Shown: in pieces, positions 54,359-62,539 of the stretch
Numbering within the stretch: position 1 is the stretch's first letter
How the letters are laid out: each line of letters starts with the position of its first letter
Source: Luteibacter rhizovicinus
Lineage (GTDB): Bacteria; Pseudomonadota; Gammaproteobacteria; Xanthomonadales; Rhodanobacteraceae
Reading direction: 5' to 3'
Length of the DNA: 64,000 bases
Assembly: GCF_004342265.1 (NCBI RefSeq)
Contig: NZ_SMCS01000002.1
Span: 744,001-808,000 of the forward strand
Position numbers and translations under genes: made by a program
The notes under the pieces: generated by a model
What the model saw: the letters and a program-made list of their open reading frames with translations, nothing else
What the model was told of the DNA's origin: nothing
Databases searched by the model: none

Positions 54359-55288
54359 ATGGACATTCTCAGCGAACTGATCGAGGCCCATCCCGGGCGA
54401 GGGAATTTGGATGCCCGTTGCCAGTGGTCGGGCCATTGGTCGCTTATTCACGAGGCCGAGGCGCCGGGCACCGTGCGATATCACGTCGTCGTCGACGGCG
54501 AGCTTTACGTCGAGATCGCCGGACAACCGCCCTTCGTCGCGGGAACGGGCGACGTAATCATGCTGCCGGGCGGAGACAGGCACACCCTCGCGGCGAACGC
54601 GAAAGACGAAGGCGCCGCGCCGCCGGCGTACCGGCTAAGGCCTCATCCGCTGGTGCAGTGGCGCAAGAGCGACGACGAAAGTACCGCGGCGCTCGATCTG
54701 TTCTGCGGCCTCATCGACTTCGGCGAAGGCGCCACCGTGCTGCTTCGCGCGCTGCCTCGCGTATTGCATCTGCCGGCGGGAGAAGGCCCCTGCATCCAGG
54801 CCGCCCGGTCGGTGGTGGCATTGATGCGTTACGAGATACAGAACCCTTCGGATGGATCGCGCGCCCTTATGGGGACGCTTTCCCAGTCGCTGTTCACGCT
54901 TACTCTCCGTTACTGGTGGCGGACCGACAGCCATTTGCAAGGCATTATCGGCCTGTTGCGCGAACCGCGTCTGCGGCCGGCCGCCGTGACGATGCTGACG
55001 CGATACATGGACGATGTGACGGTTCCCGCCCTTGCGGACGCATGCCACATGTCGCGCGCCAGCTTTATCCGCCTCTTCGAAAAGACGACGCAGGACACGC
55101 CAGCGGCCATGCTTACGCGCATGCGCATGGATGCCGCGGCGGTCAGGCTGTCGCGCACGAAAGAGAACGTCGGCCAGATTGCCGCGTCGGTTGGCTTCCA
55201 GTCGGACTCCGCCTTTATCCGCGCCTTCGAGCGCGAAAAGGGTCAGTCGCCCAGCGCTTATCGCCGCCAACTCAGCGGCAACGATTGA
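54359..55288 (+). CDS. AraC-family transcriptional regulator with cupin sensor domain
   Basis: Of 309 residues, 1-170 form the cupin-type sensor (SGHWSLIHEAEAPGTVRYHVVVDGELYVEI, AGTGDVIMLPGGDRHTL), and about 200-305 form the two helix-turn-helix domains (VPALADACHMSRASFIRLFEKTTQDTPAAMLTRMRMDAA, VGQIAASVGFQSDSAFIRAFEREKGQSPSAYRR). It is probably the regulator of the divergent alpha/beta hydrolase gene and perhaps of the AhpD-like gene downstream (115 nt gap). The inducer is unknown. Confidence 0.88.
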   Translation: MDILSELIEAHPGRGNLDARCQWSGHWSLIHEAEAPGTVRYHVVVDGELYVEIAGQPPFVAGTGDVIMLPGGDRHTLAANAKDEGAAPPAYRLRPHPLVQWRKSDDESTAALDLFCGLIDFGEGATVLLRALPRVLHLPAGEGPCIQAARSVVALMRYEIQNPSDGSRALMGTLSQSLFTLTLRYWWRTDSHLQGIIGLLREPRLRPAAVTMLTRYMDDVTVPALADACHMSRASFIRLFEKTTQDTPAAMLTRMRMDAAAVRLSRTKENVGQIAASVGFQSDSAFIRAFEREKGQSPSAYRRQLSGND

Positions 55289-55403
55289 GACGAATGGGCA
55301 ATCGACCGCGGCGACAAGCGATGTCGCCGGTTTCCCCACGGGTCCATAGTATCGACAGCGGTGAGCAACCCGCCCTCCGCATCGCGATCGATGGAGACAT
55401 CCC

Positions 55404-55745
55404 ATGCTCGACTGGCTGACATATCGCAACGAACTGATGAGCAAGATCGGCGAGCTCGGCAAGCTCACCCCCGATACGATTGCCGGCTACCAGACGCTTT
55501 CCAGAGCCGGGCAGAAGACCGGCCATCTGGACGCTAAGACCCGCGAACTGATCGGACTGGCCGTGGCCGTGACCACGCGCTGCGACGGGTGTATCACCGT
55601 GCACACCGGCGAAGCGCTGAAGCATGGTGCCAGCCGCGAGGAAATCGCGGAGGCACTGGGTGTCGCCATCGCGCTCAACGCGGGCGCGGCGCTCGTTTAT
55701 TCGGCACGCGTGATGGATGCCGTGGAACAGCACGCCAAGGCGTGA
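55404..55745 (+). CDS. Carboxymuconolactone decarboxylase / AhpD-like family protein
   Basis: The 113-residue protein has a GGAGA site before its ATG and the AhpD-type pattern LDAKTRELIGLAVAVTTRCDGCITVHTGEALKHGASREEIAEALGVAIALNAGAALVYSARVMDA. CDGC is the redox-active CxxC, followed by the conserved His. Such proteins are alkyl-hydroperoxidase partners or carboxymuconolactone decarboxylases; the CxxC points to peroxidase-type redox work. It stands alone after the AraC gene. Confidence 0.9.
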   Translation: MLDWLTYRNELMSKIGELGKLTPDTIAGYQTLSRAGQKTGHLDAKTRELIGLAVAVTTRCDGCITVHTGEALKHGASREEIAEALGVAIALNAGAALVYSARVMDAVEQHAKA

Positions 55746-55776
55746 GGTACAGGGTCGGGAGGGGTGGGACTTTATC

Positions 55777-56124
55777 TCACCCCTGCGACTCGCAACCCCA
55801 ACCGTCGTTGCTACCGCCAAGCGGTTCGGCACCGTCGGCGAGCAACGTCTCGAAACCCGAGATGTTTTCTACCGTCGGCAGCATGAAGGGGTGAACCCGA
55901 ACTTCCCACGGCAGTTCTTCGTTTTCTTCATACGCCGAGAACGATACTTTCAGATCGTTCCGAAGCAGATGAATCGCGAACTCGAGGGCAGCGCCCTCCG
56001 TCGGAAAGAGGATGGAAAAATCCATCTCGCGAGGAATGGAGAGATCGTCGCCCTGTTCCACCATCTCCCGAAGCACGGCGCGGTTTTCGTCGTCGGCGGC
56101 GGACGACACAATATCGTTTGTCAT
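55777..56124 (-). CDS. RraB-like protein (regulator of RNase E activity family)
   Basis: The 115-residue acidic protein matches the RraB plan: DDENRAVLREMVEQGDDLSIPREMDFSILFPTEGAALEFAIHLLRNDLKVSF, then LPWEVRVHPFMLPTVENISGFETLLADGAEPLGGSNDGWGCE. The DGW motif near the C-terminus is characteristic. RraB binds and inhibits the RNase E degradosome. This copy is at the family's normal length, with no related gene nearby. Confidence 0.82.
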   Translation of the reverse strand: MTNDIVSSAADDENRAVLREMVEQGDDLSIPREMDFSILFPTEGAALEFAIHLLRNDLKVSFSAYEENEELPWEVRVHPFMLPTVENISGFETLLADGAEPLGGSNDGWGCESQG

Positions 56125-56200
56125 AAAAGTCCCGCTTGTCGGTTCAGCGGAGCTTAGCGTGTCACCGCCGATTTTCAGAAGTGCCGCCCGATGCCGATGG

Positions 56201-56590
56201 TCAGAAGAGCACCGCGAGAACCTGCACTATGCCCCATATGGAAACCGCCCAGATCAGCGTCCGCAGGTAAGGAATGCCGATGATGTAAACCGGCAGATAC
56301 ACGAGACGTGCCCAGAAGAAAAGCTGGACACCCAGGGCGGTTGCCGGCGACGTTCGTTGCGCCAGCACAACCGTGAGCACCGCGGCGGCAAAGAATACAA
56401 AGGTTTCAAGCAGGTTGTGCACGGCGCGGTCCGCACGAGCCGCGGCCCCGGTCAGGGCAGGCGTCGATCCGTCGCGGTTGCTTGCGTTCCAGGCCAATCC
56501 ACGTTGCATGGCCCCCAGACCGGTCGCCACAACGATATAAACCAACCCCAGCAACACCGACCAGCCAAGCATCTTCAATTCGATGGGCAT
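56201..56590 (-). CDS. MAPEG-family integral membrane protein
   Basis: The 129-residue protein has four hydrophobic segments and the MAPEG patterns ARADRAVHNLLETFVFFAAAVLTVV (E-x2-x3 loop) and LFFWARLVYLPVYIIGIPYLRTLIW. A GGAGG site precedes the ATG. The family includes glutathione-dependent membrane enzymes of eicosanoid metabolism in animals; bacterial members have mostly unknown roles. It is not clearly in an operon. Confidence 0.88.
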   Translation of the reverse strand: MPIELKMLGWSVLLGLVYIVVATGLGAMQRGLAWNASNRDGSTPALTGAAARADRAVHNLLETFVFFAAAVLTVVLAQRTSPATALGVQLFFWARLVYLPVYIIGIPYLRTLIWAVSIWGIVQVLAVLF

Positions 56591-56654
56591 ACCGCCTCCA
56601 CGGCATTGATGGTGACCGGATCATGCGCCACGACGATCGATAGCGCCATCATGG

Positions 56655-57626
56655 TCAATTACCGGCGAAACGGGCCCTGTAACTGGTGGGACTGGCACCC
56701 AGACGTTCCCGGAAATGATGACGCAACGTCATCGACGTACCGAATCCGCTTTGCTGTGCGATCCGGTCCATCGACAGGCTCGTGGTTTCCAGCAGTTCGC
56801 GCGCGCGTTCCAGCCTCGCTTTGACGAGCCAGTCGCCCGGCGTCTCGCCTGTCGCCTGACGAAAGCGGCGGAGGAACGTGCGCTCGCTCATCGTCGCGCG
56901 GGATGCCAGCGCCGCGATGGTGAGTGGTTCGACGGCGTGTCGTTGCATGTAATCGAGTACCGAAGACATCGCATCGCGTTCGCGCGTGGCGACGGGTCGC
57001 TCCACGAACTGCGCCTGCCCGCCTTCGCGATGGGGTGGAACCACCAGTCGACGCGCCACCGCGTTCGCAATCGCAGGTCCGTGATCGCGGCGTACCAGAT
57101 ACAGGCAAAGGTCGAGGCCCGCAGCGCTTCCCGCCGACGTCATCACCTGGCCCTCGTCGACGTACAGCACATCGGCATCCACTTCGATGGCGGGATAACG
57201 CGTGCGCAGCGCATCCGCATAACGCCAGTGCGTGGTCGCCCGACGGCCATCGAGAAGACCCGTCGCCGCGAGTACGAAAGCTCCCGAACAGATCGACACC
57301 AGTCGCGCGCCGCGTTCGTGCGCGGCGCGCAACGCGCGAATCAAAGCTGGCGGAACGGGAACGTCGATACCCTTCCACCCCGGCACGATGATCGTCCCGG
57401 CCTCGGGCAACCGGGAAAGACCGTGGTCGGCCGCGATACGCATACCGTACGCCGCACGCAGCGGTCCGGATTCCGTCGCGCATGTTTCGAAGCGATACCA
57501 GCTCGCATCGAGTTCGGGGCGTGGAAGTCCGAAGACCTCGGCCGCGCAAGCGAATTCGAAGTTGCACAACCCGTCGTAGACAAGGGCCATGACAAGCGGA
57601 TTGGGCATTTTCGCGGGCATCGGCAT
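56655..57626 (-). CDS. ftrA: FtrA-like AraC-type regulator with class I glutamine amidotransferase-like domain
   Basis: The chosen ATG at 57626 gives 323 residues (further ATGs lie at 57620 and 57608). Residues 10-190 are a GATase-1-like sensor (VMALVYDGLCNFEFACAAEVFG, IIVPGWKG, RLVSICSGAFVLAATGLLDGRRATTHW with the elbow Cys). The C-terminal part is a double AraC helix-turn-helix (TIAALASRATMSERTFLRRFRQATGETPGDWLVKARLERARELLETTSLSMDRIAQQSGFGTSMTLRHHFRERLGASPTSYRARF). FtrA regulators are typically found next to a rhodanese gene, exactly as here, where the rhodanese is divergent by 98 nt. Confidence 0.87.
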   Translation of the reverse strand: MPMPAKMPNPLVMALVYDGLCNFEFACAAEVFGLPRPELDASWYRFETCATESGPLRAAYGMRIAADHGLSRLPEAGTIIVPGWKGIDVPVPPALIRALRAAHERGARLVSICSGAFVLAATGLLDGRRATTHWRYADALRTRYPAIEVDADVLYVDEGQVMTSAGSAAGLDLCLYLVRRDHGPAIANAVARRLVVPPHREGGQAQFVERPVATRERDAMSSVLDYMQRHAVEPLTIAALASRATMSERTFLRRFRQATGETPGDWLVKARLERARELLETTSLSMDRIAQQSGFGTSMTLRHHFRERLGASPTSYRARFAGN

Positions 57627-57724
57627 GAATGGCCTGATTTGATCGAACAATGGCAATACCGCCACTGTAAGACCGAAGGGCCCGGGGGAACAATGGCCCC
57701 ACATCCACCACCCGGAACCCGCCC

Positions 57725-58132
57725 ATGCCGACCGCAGTCACCCGCACTCCCGCCGCTCCGTCCGCACTGGCCCTGGCGCATTTCGAGGCCGGCTTCGCGT
57801 TCGAAACCGACTGCTGGGATACCCACGAAGCCATGGCCCAGCCGGACCCGGATTTCGTCGTGCTCGATGTGCGGTCGCCCGCGCTGTACGAACGCGGCCA
57901 CCTGCCCGGTGCCGTCAGTCTTCCGCACGGAAAGATCATCGAGTCGCGCATGGCCGCCTGGCCGGCCGATACGCTTTTCGTCGTCTACTGCGCGGGACCG
58001 CATTGCAATGGCGCTGCACGAGCGGCGGTACGCCTGGCGCAACTGGGGCGTCCCGTAAAACTCATGGCCGGCGGTGTGACGGGCTGGCTGGACGAGGGTT
58101 TCCCGCTGGAAGAAGCGTACTCGCCCGCGTAA
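57725..58132 (+). CDS. Rhodanese-like sulfurtransferase
   Basis: The 135-residue single-domain rhodanese has LDVRSPALYERGHLPGAVSLPHG, the CDC25/rhodanese entry loop, and the catalytic segment VVYCAGPHCNGAARAAVRLAQLG, with Cys first in the loop and Lys/Arg-poor binding loop CAGPHCNGA. GGVTGWLDEGFPLE is the C-terminal motif. It transfers sulfane sulfur from a donor such as thiosulfate. It is divergent from ftrA, its likely regulator. The gap to the convergent TMEM175-like gene is only 2 nt. Confidence 0.9.
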   Translation: MPTAVTRTPAAPSALALAHFEAGFAFETDCWDTHEAMAQPDPDFVVLDVRSPALYERGHLPGAVSLPHGKIIESRMAAWPADTLFVVYCAGPHCNGAARAAVRLAQLGRPVKLMAGGVTGWLDEGFPLEEAYSPA

Positions 58133-58134
58133 TT

Positions 58135-58821
58135 TCAGCCACCCACCGCCCCGGCGTCCGGCTCGGGACGCTTCCCCCGGCGCCAGCGCGCGAACAGAAC
58201 GACCACGCCCGGCATCAACACCAGCGGAAGATTGCTGAATCCGGGCCAGAAGAAGCCAAGCACGAAGGCGATGGACGCCATGATCGGCAACGCAAGACTG
58301 CGCCGGCGGATCATGGCGATATCGGCGGCGGATACGTCGGGCTTCAGGAAAGGCTCGCGCAGTGCGCGCCGGATCAGGCGTATCTGCAACAGCCCGGCCA
58401 CGATCAGCGTGAACGCATAGAAAAGTTCCGGCACTCTTTCCGCCGAGTGGGAACTCATCAATGCCGTGGAGAACGGCATGAAGGCAACCGCCATCAAAAG
58501 GACGAGGTTCGGCCAGACCAGGGTGGGATCGAGGCGCCGCAGCATCCCGAACACCCGATGATGCGCGACCCACATCGCACCGACCACGATAAAGCTGAGT
58601 ATGAAACCGGCGAAATTCGGAATGAGATTCGCGAGCGTAATGAGCCATTCCTTATCCGTGGACACCTCCGGATGCGGTACATGGATCTCGATAATCAACA
58701 ACGTGATCGCGATCGCGAACACCGCATCCGAAAAAAACGTCAGCCGTCGAGCTGCTGATCCTGACCGGTCGACATGTATTTTCCCCAAGTGATGCTTCCC
58801 CGATCGGCATTGTACGGCCAT
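58135..58821 (-). CDS. TMEM175/DUF1211-family potassium channel-like protein with apparent 5' frameshift
   Basis: Six membrane segments and the channel signature RRLTFFSDAVFAIAITLLIIEI at the first helix identify the family (bacterial TMEM175 K+ channels); IVVGAMWVAHHRVFGMLRRLD is the second repeat. The only in-frame ATG gives an unusually long 38-residue N-terminus. A start with a GGGGAAAATAC ribosome site lies at 58775 but in another frame (MSTGQDQQLDG then TGA); inserting one base around 58745 would join it to LTFFSDAVFAI. Either a real frameshift, sequencing error or atypical start is possible. Coordinates use the in-frame ATG. Confidence 0.75.
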   Translation of the reverse strand: MAVQCRSGKHHLGKIHVDRSGSAARRLTFFSDAVFAIAITLLIIEIHVPHPEVSTDKEWLITLANLIPNFAGFILSFIVVGAMWVAHHRVFGMLRRLDPTLVWPNLVLLMAVAFMPFSTALMSSHSAERVPELFYAFTLIVAGLLQIRLIRRALREPFLKPDVSAADIAMIRRRSLALPIMASIAFVLGFFWPGFSNLPLVLMPGVVVLFARWRRGKRPEPDAGAVGG

Positions 58822-58886
58822 ATAACTGTGGCGCAGATCGAATGGAAAACCGGAAGCGCGACCTGCCCGATTTCCGTTGGCATGCC

Positions 58887-58948
58887 TCCCCCTCACCGCC
58901 GCTCCTGTGCAGGCAGGAGCCCAGTGCGGTGCAGTGGGTTATCGCGAT
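58887..58948 (-). repeat. Dispersed repeat, inverted partial copy
   Basis: The stretch reads as the reverse complement of the end of the unit at 59175-59235 (CCCTCACCG, AGGAGCCCAGTGCGGTGCAG, TGGGTTATCGCGAT), so the two ends form a long inverted repeat of about 60 nt arms, some 230 nt apart. Differences are few. Confidence 0.75.
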
Positions 58949-59078
58949 CACGCTCGATCATCTCTTCGCCGTAGCGTCGTGCATCGATGCTTACCGCGCG
59001 CGTTTCTCGGATTAAGTCGAAAACATCCATCCGCCCTCACCGTCACCCCGGCGTACGCCGGAACGACGGTGAGGGAGT

Positions 59079-59237
59079 GGCAGCGGTTCGCGCGCAGGTC
59101 GCGGCAGGTCTTGTGTAGGAGCGCTCCTGAGCGCGATGTCCTCGAGGTTGCAGGAAGTGCTGAATCACCGTTATCGCGATAACCCACTGCACCGCACTGG
59201 GCTCCCGCCTGCGCAGGAGCGACGGTGAGGGGTGAGA
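59079..59237 (+). repeat. Dispersed intergenic repeat, copy B
   Basis: Contains in order CAGCGGTTCG, CAGGTCTTGTGTAGGAGCGC, GAGCGCGATGTCCTCGAGG, TTGCAGGAAGTGCTGAA, then GATAACCCACTGCACCGCAC and GCGCAGGAGCGACGGTGAGG, the same order as copy A at 35378-35530. The two copies are about 24 kb apart and lie in otherwise gene-free DNA. Confidence 0.8.
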
Positions 59238-59296
59238 TGGACAAGGGATTGTCAGTGGTGCGCTTTGCTCGTCACACCTATTGCGTCGCCGCTCGG

Positions 59297-59493
59297 TGGA
59301 ACCAGCCGGCCCCCTCGCCGGGCCCGGTAGGAGGGCGAGGGTGGACTGGCGGAAAAGGCCCCGCAGGGGGAAGGGGCAGGACGCCCCTTCCTCGGTGCGC
59401 GGGCAGGAAGCCCGCTCACCGAGCCCCGTCAGTCCACCCGCGTCGCGCAGCGACCGCCCGACGTGGGCCCGGCGAGGGGGTCGGCTGGTTCCA
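59297..59493. mobile_element. 197-bp MITE-like nested inverted-repeat element
   Basis: Terminal arms 59297-59325 and 59465-59493 are 29-nt inverted repeats with one mismatch (TGGAACCAGCCG at each outer end). Inside are three nested or side-by-side hairpins: 59339-59352 with 59426-59439 (13 of 14), 59370-59377 with 59383-59390, and 59391-59404 with 59410-59423 (13 of 14). The whole can fold as one multi-branched structure. No ORF or target-site duplication is evident. MITE or structured RNA are both possible readings. Confidence 0.5.
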
Positions 59494-59609
59494 TGCAGCA
59501 CCCGCTCAAGTCGCGACGCTCCTCCAGCGAATAACTGGTCAAACACCGCGCAGAACACAACCAATACGATATGGTTCGCTCCGAAGGAAGACCAAGGAGA
59601 CACCCACCC

Positions 59610-60275
59610 GTGCACATCATCGTCGTCGAGGACGACCTCCAGTTGGGCGCAGCCATTCAACGTGCGTTGGAGCGCCTCTCCTACACGGTTACCTGGCTTC
59701 GCAACGGTGGCGAGGCGCTGATGGCGCTTCGCGACCAGACCGCCGACCTGATCCTTCTGGATCTCGGCCTACCGGGTAAAGATGGACTGGACGTGCTGAT
59801 CGAGGCCCGACGTGCCCGGGTCGGCACGCCCGTGATCGTCATGACCGCCCGCGACGCGCTGGAATCGCGCATTCAGGGACTGGATGCCGGTGCCGACGAC
59901 TACATCGTGAAGCCCTTTCATCTCGACGAACTGGCGGCACGCATTCGTTCGCTGACCCGGCGCGCCCAGGGTCTCGCGGACAATCTTGTGGAAGCGGGTA
60001 CCCTGTCCATGAATCTTGCGACATCCGAAGTCATCTATCGCGGCCAGCGGGTGGACCTGACCCGCAGGGAGTTCTCGCTGCTGCAGATCCTGCTCGAACG
60101 GGCGGGACGGATCGTGCGGCGCGAAACGCTGGAAAACTCCATTTACGGACTCGACAGCGCCATGAGCGCGAACGCGCTCGAAGTGCTGGTGCATGCCGTG
60201 CGACGCAAGCTCAGCTTCGAAGCGATTCAGACCGTGCGCGGTTTCGGTTACATGATTCCGCGGGACGCCGCATGA
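59610..60275 (+). CDS. OmpR/PhoB-family response regulator
   Basis: The GTG at 59610 with an AAGGAG site gives 221 residues and the correct receiver start MHIIVVEDDLQLGAAIQRAL; an upstream ATG would add unrelated sequence. Phospho-Asp lies in LILLDLGLPGKDG, the Lys in YIVKPFHLDEL. The C-terminal winged helix has VDLTRREFSLLQILLERAGRIVRRETLENSIYG and VHAVRRKLSFEAIQTVRGFGYMI. The histidine kinase gene overlaps its stop by ATGA. The signal and targets are unknown; the pair resembles QseBC/TctDE-type systems. Confidence 0.93.
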   Translation: MHIIVVEDDLQLGAAIQRALERLSYTVTWLRNGGEALMALRDQTADLILLDLGLPGKDGLDVLIEARRARVGTPVIVMTARDALESRIQGLDAGADDYIVKPFHLDELAARIRSLTRRAQGLADNLVEAGTLSMNLATSEVIYRGQRVDLTRREFSLLQILLERAGRIVRRETLENSIYGLDSAMSANALEVLVHAVRRKLSFEAIQTVRGFGYMIPRDAA

Positions 60276-61681
60276 AATCCATGAGTATTCTGACTCGCCT
60301 GCGCTGGCTGATCATCGGCCTGATGCTGGTTATCCTCGTGCCGCTCGGTTTTTTCAGTTTCAAGAAAACACTGGCGGAAATCGACGAGCTTTCCGATGGC
60401 CGGCTGGCCCAGGCCGCGCGAACGCTGGATGTGCTGGTCAGGCATATCGGCGTGGACGCGCTGCGCGAGCAAGTGGACAGCCGACTTCACGTGCCGATTT
60501 CCGGGGTTCACGACAATCCGATCACGGTGCAGGGACACACGTTCGAATCGGAAGTCGGCTACCAGGTGTTCGATCGGCAGGGCCACGCCATCCTCGCTAC
60601 CGACAATCTCCTCGTGCTGCCGCGCCCGGACGGCGCCGATGCGGATGGCGATTTTCAGGACACAAAAGCCAACGACCATTTGTGGCGCGTGTATACGTTG
60701 GCCGATCCGGATGAGGGCGTCACCATTCGCGTGGGTGAGCGCTACGACAGCCGGCACGACATTACGCATGCGTTGTGGATCGAACATGGGCTGCCGCCGC
60801 TGATCCTGCTGCCGTTGCTTGCGTTGCTTATCGGCTGGGCGGTCCGGCGCGGACTGCGTCCTCTCGACGCCCTGGTCGGCGCGCTGACGGCGCGCGAGCC
60901 CGGAAGCCACGCACCTATCGTGCTGGACGATGCGCCGCGCGAACTCGAACCGGTCGTTGCCGCGCTCAATGCGCAGATCAGCAGTATCGAAGACGCACTG
61001 GAGCGCGAACGGCGCTTCAGTGCGGACGTCGCGCACGAACTGCGCACGCCGCTTTCGTCCACCATGATCAACCTCGAAAACGCCATGGCCGTGCCGCGTG
61101 GCGAAGACGCCAGTGTCGCGCTCGGCTCCGCGCGTGAATGCCTGGAATCGCTTGCGCGACGCATCGAGCAGTTGCTGGCCCTCGCCCGCCTCGAAGCCGG
61201 TGCGGCCGCAGGACCGCGCGTGGCGGTCGATCTGGGGCGCGTCGCACGGGACACCATCGAAGAATTATCTCCGCTGATCGCCGATAGCGACGTCGAACTC
61301 AGCGTGGCGTCGCTGCCCGAACATATTCCGATGCTGGGTTACGAGGCGGCGCTCGGGGCCATGCTGCGCAATCTGCTGGAGAATGCGCTGCGCCATGTGC
61401 AGGCGGGAGGCCAGGTGTCCCTGTCTATTGCGCAGGACGCGAAGGAAGTCACGATCGACGTCGTCGACGACGGTCCCGGCATCCCTCCGGAACGCCGCGA
61501 GCTGGTATTCGCGCGTTTTCACCGTGAGCCGGGAACCGGCGGCGATGGATTCGGCCTGGGGCTTTCCATCGTGCAGCGTGCAGCGCATTTCCACGGCGCG
61601 ACGATCGATTTGCTGGATTCGCCACTGGGGCGCGGACTGCGCGTCCGCGTGCGCATTCCCAATAACGGACAAGCGGCCTGA
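60272..61681 (+). CDS. Two-component sensor histidine kinase (QseC/TctE-like)
   Basis: The 469-residue kinase has a first membrane helix (WLIIGLMLVILVPLGFFSF), a periplasmic domain of about 140 residues, a second helix (PPLILLPLLALLIGWAV), a HAMP-like linker and HisKA with SADVAHELRTPLSSTMINLE (phospho-His). The ATPase domain has LRNLLENALRHVQ, VDVVDDGPGIP and GGDGFGLGLSIV. Its start overlaps the regulator gene by 4 nt, so the two form a cognate pair. Extracellular ligand unknown. Confidence 0.93.
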   Translation: MKSMSILTRLRWLIIGLMLVILVPLGFFSFKKTLAEIDELSDGRLAQAARTLDVLVRHIGVDALREQVDSRLHVPISGVHDNPITVQGHTFESEVGYQVFDRQGHAILATDNLLVLPRPDGADADGDFQDTKANDHLWRVYTLADPDEGVTIRVGERYDSRHDITHALWIEHGLPPLILLPLLALLIGWAVRRGLRPLDALVGALTAREPGSHAPIVLDDAPRELEPVVAALNAQISSIEDALERERRFSADVAHELRTPLSSTMINLENAMAVPRGEDASVALGSARECLESLARRIEQLLALARLEAGAAAGPRVAVDLGRVARDTIEELSPLIADSDVELSVASLPEHIPMLGYEAALGAMLRNLLENALRHVQAGGQVSLSIAQDAKEVTIDVVDDGPGIPPERRELVFARFHREPGTGGDGFGLGLSIVQRAAHFHGATIDLLDSPLGRGLRVRVRIPNNGQAA

Positions 61682-61717
61682 CGTCGCTTTCACGGTACAT
61701 CGGGAGATGATGTTTCG

Positions 61718-62497
61718 ATGGATGCTTCCTGGCTTTATCGCATCGATGCCTTTGTCCTTTGCATGGGCCTTGCCGTCGCCATGCTGCTCGCTACCCTGGC
61801 GGGCACGGTACTGGCACGTCGTGCCAGAAGGCGCGGCATGCGGGATAATTCGATCCGTGCCGTCGAAGGTGGCCTGCTGGGTCTGTTGAGCCTGCTGCTG
61901 GCGTTTACTTTTTCGGGCGCCGCATCGCGCTACGACGCACGCGGCGCGATGATGATCGATACCGCGAACGCTATACGTACGGCGATCCAGCGTACCGAAC
62001 TCTATCCCGACGATGCGGGAGCGGCGATCCGGGCCGACCTGGCGCGATACGTCGACGGGCACGTAGCGCTTTATCGCGCGGAGCAGGACCCGTCGACACG
62101 CGAAGAGATCGCGGCCCGGTTGACCGTGCTCGAAAACGATATATGGGAGCGGGTAGCAAAGCTCTCGCACGATCCTTCCAACACGCTGGCTACCGGCCAG
62201 ATGTCCCCCGCGCTGGATCGCATGTTCGGTCTGTCGCATACGCGGCAGGTCGCGCTGGCCATCCATATTCCCGACGTCATCGTCCTGCTGCTGTTCGTGA
62301 TGGCGACGGCTACCGCATTGACCAGCGGCTATGCCTCAGCGCTGTCCGGCGTCGTACACCCCTTCGGCCATCTGGGTTTCGCCTTGCTCACGGCACTCGT
62401 GGTCTACGTGACGCTGGATCTGGACCGGCCCGGACGCGGCATGATTCGCCGCGATGCGCAGGAACAGGCGTTCGTAACGCTGACGACAAGCCCCTGA
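61718..62497 (+). CDS. DUF4239-like (bestrophin-related) membrane protein
   Basis: The 259-residue protein has a GGGAGATGATG site before its ATG, two N-terminal helices (FVLCMGLAVAMLLATLAG and AVEGGLLGLLSLLLAFTFSGAASRYDARG), a soluble helical middle (RTAIQRTELYPDDAGAAIRADLARYVDGH) and two C-terminal helices (HIPDVIVLLLFVMATATALTSGYASAL, LGFALLTALVVYVTLDLDRPGRG). The LLSLLLAFTFSGA-x-RYDARG pattern and DLDRPGRG ending are characteristic of DUF4239. Function unknown. Confidence 0.82.
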   Translation: MDASWLYRIDAFVLCMGLAVAMLLATLAGTVLARRARRRGMRDNSIRAVEGGLLGLLSLLLAFTFSGAASRYDARGAMMIDTANAIRTAIQRTELYPDDAGAAIRADLARYVDGHVALYRAEQDPSTREEIAARLTVLENDIWERVAKLSHDPSNTLATGQMSPALDRMFGLSHTRQVALAIHIPDVIVLLLFVMATATALTSGYASALSGVVHPFGHLGFALLTALVVYVTLDLDRPGRGMIRRDAQEQAFVTLTTSP

Positions 62498-62539
62498 GAC
62501 GGCCACGAGCTACAATCGGCCCCGACTCAACGAATAACG

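Larger units (their letters stand above)
58822..59296. other. Gene-free region with inverted copies of dispersed repeats
   Basis: Apart from the repeat copies listed separately I see no gene. CACCGTCACCCCGGCGTACG and nearby GACGGTGAGGGAG at 59037-59075 form another inverted repeat of the family. The region to 59078 looks like accumulated intergenic repeat debris. Confidence 0.5.
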
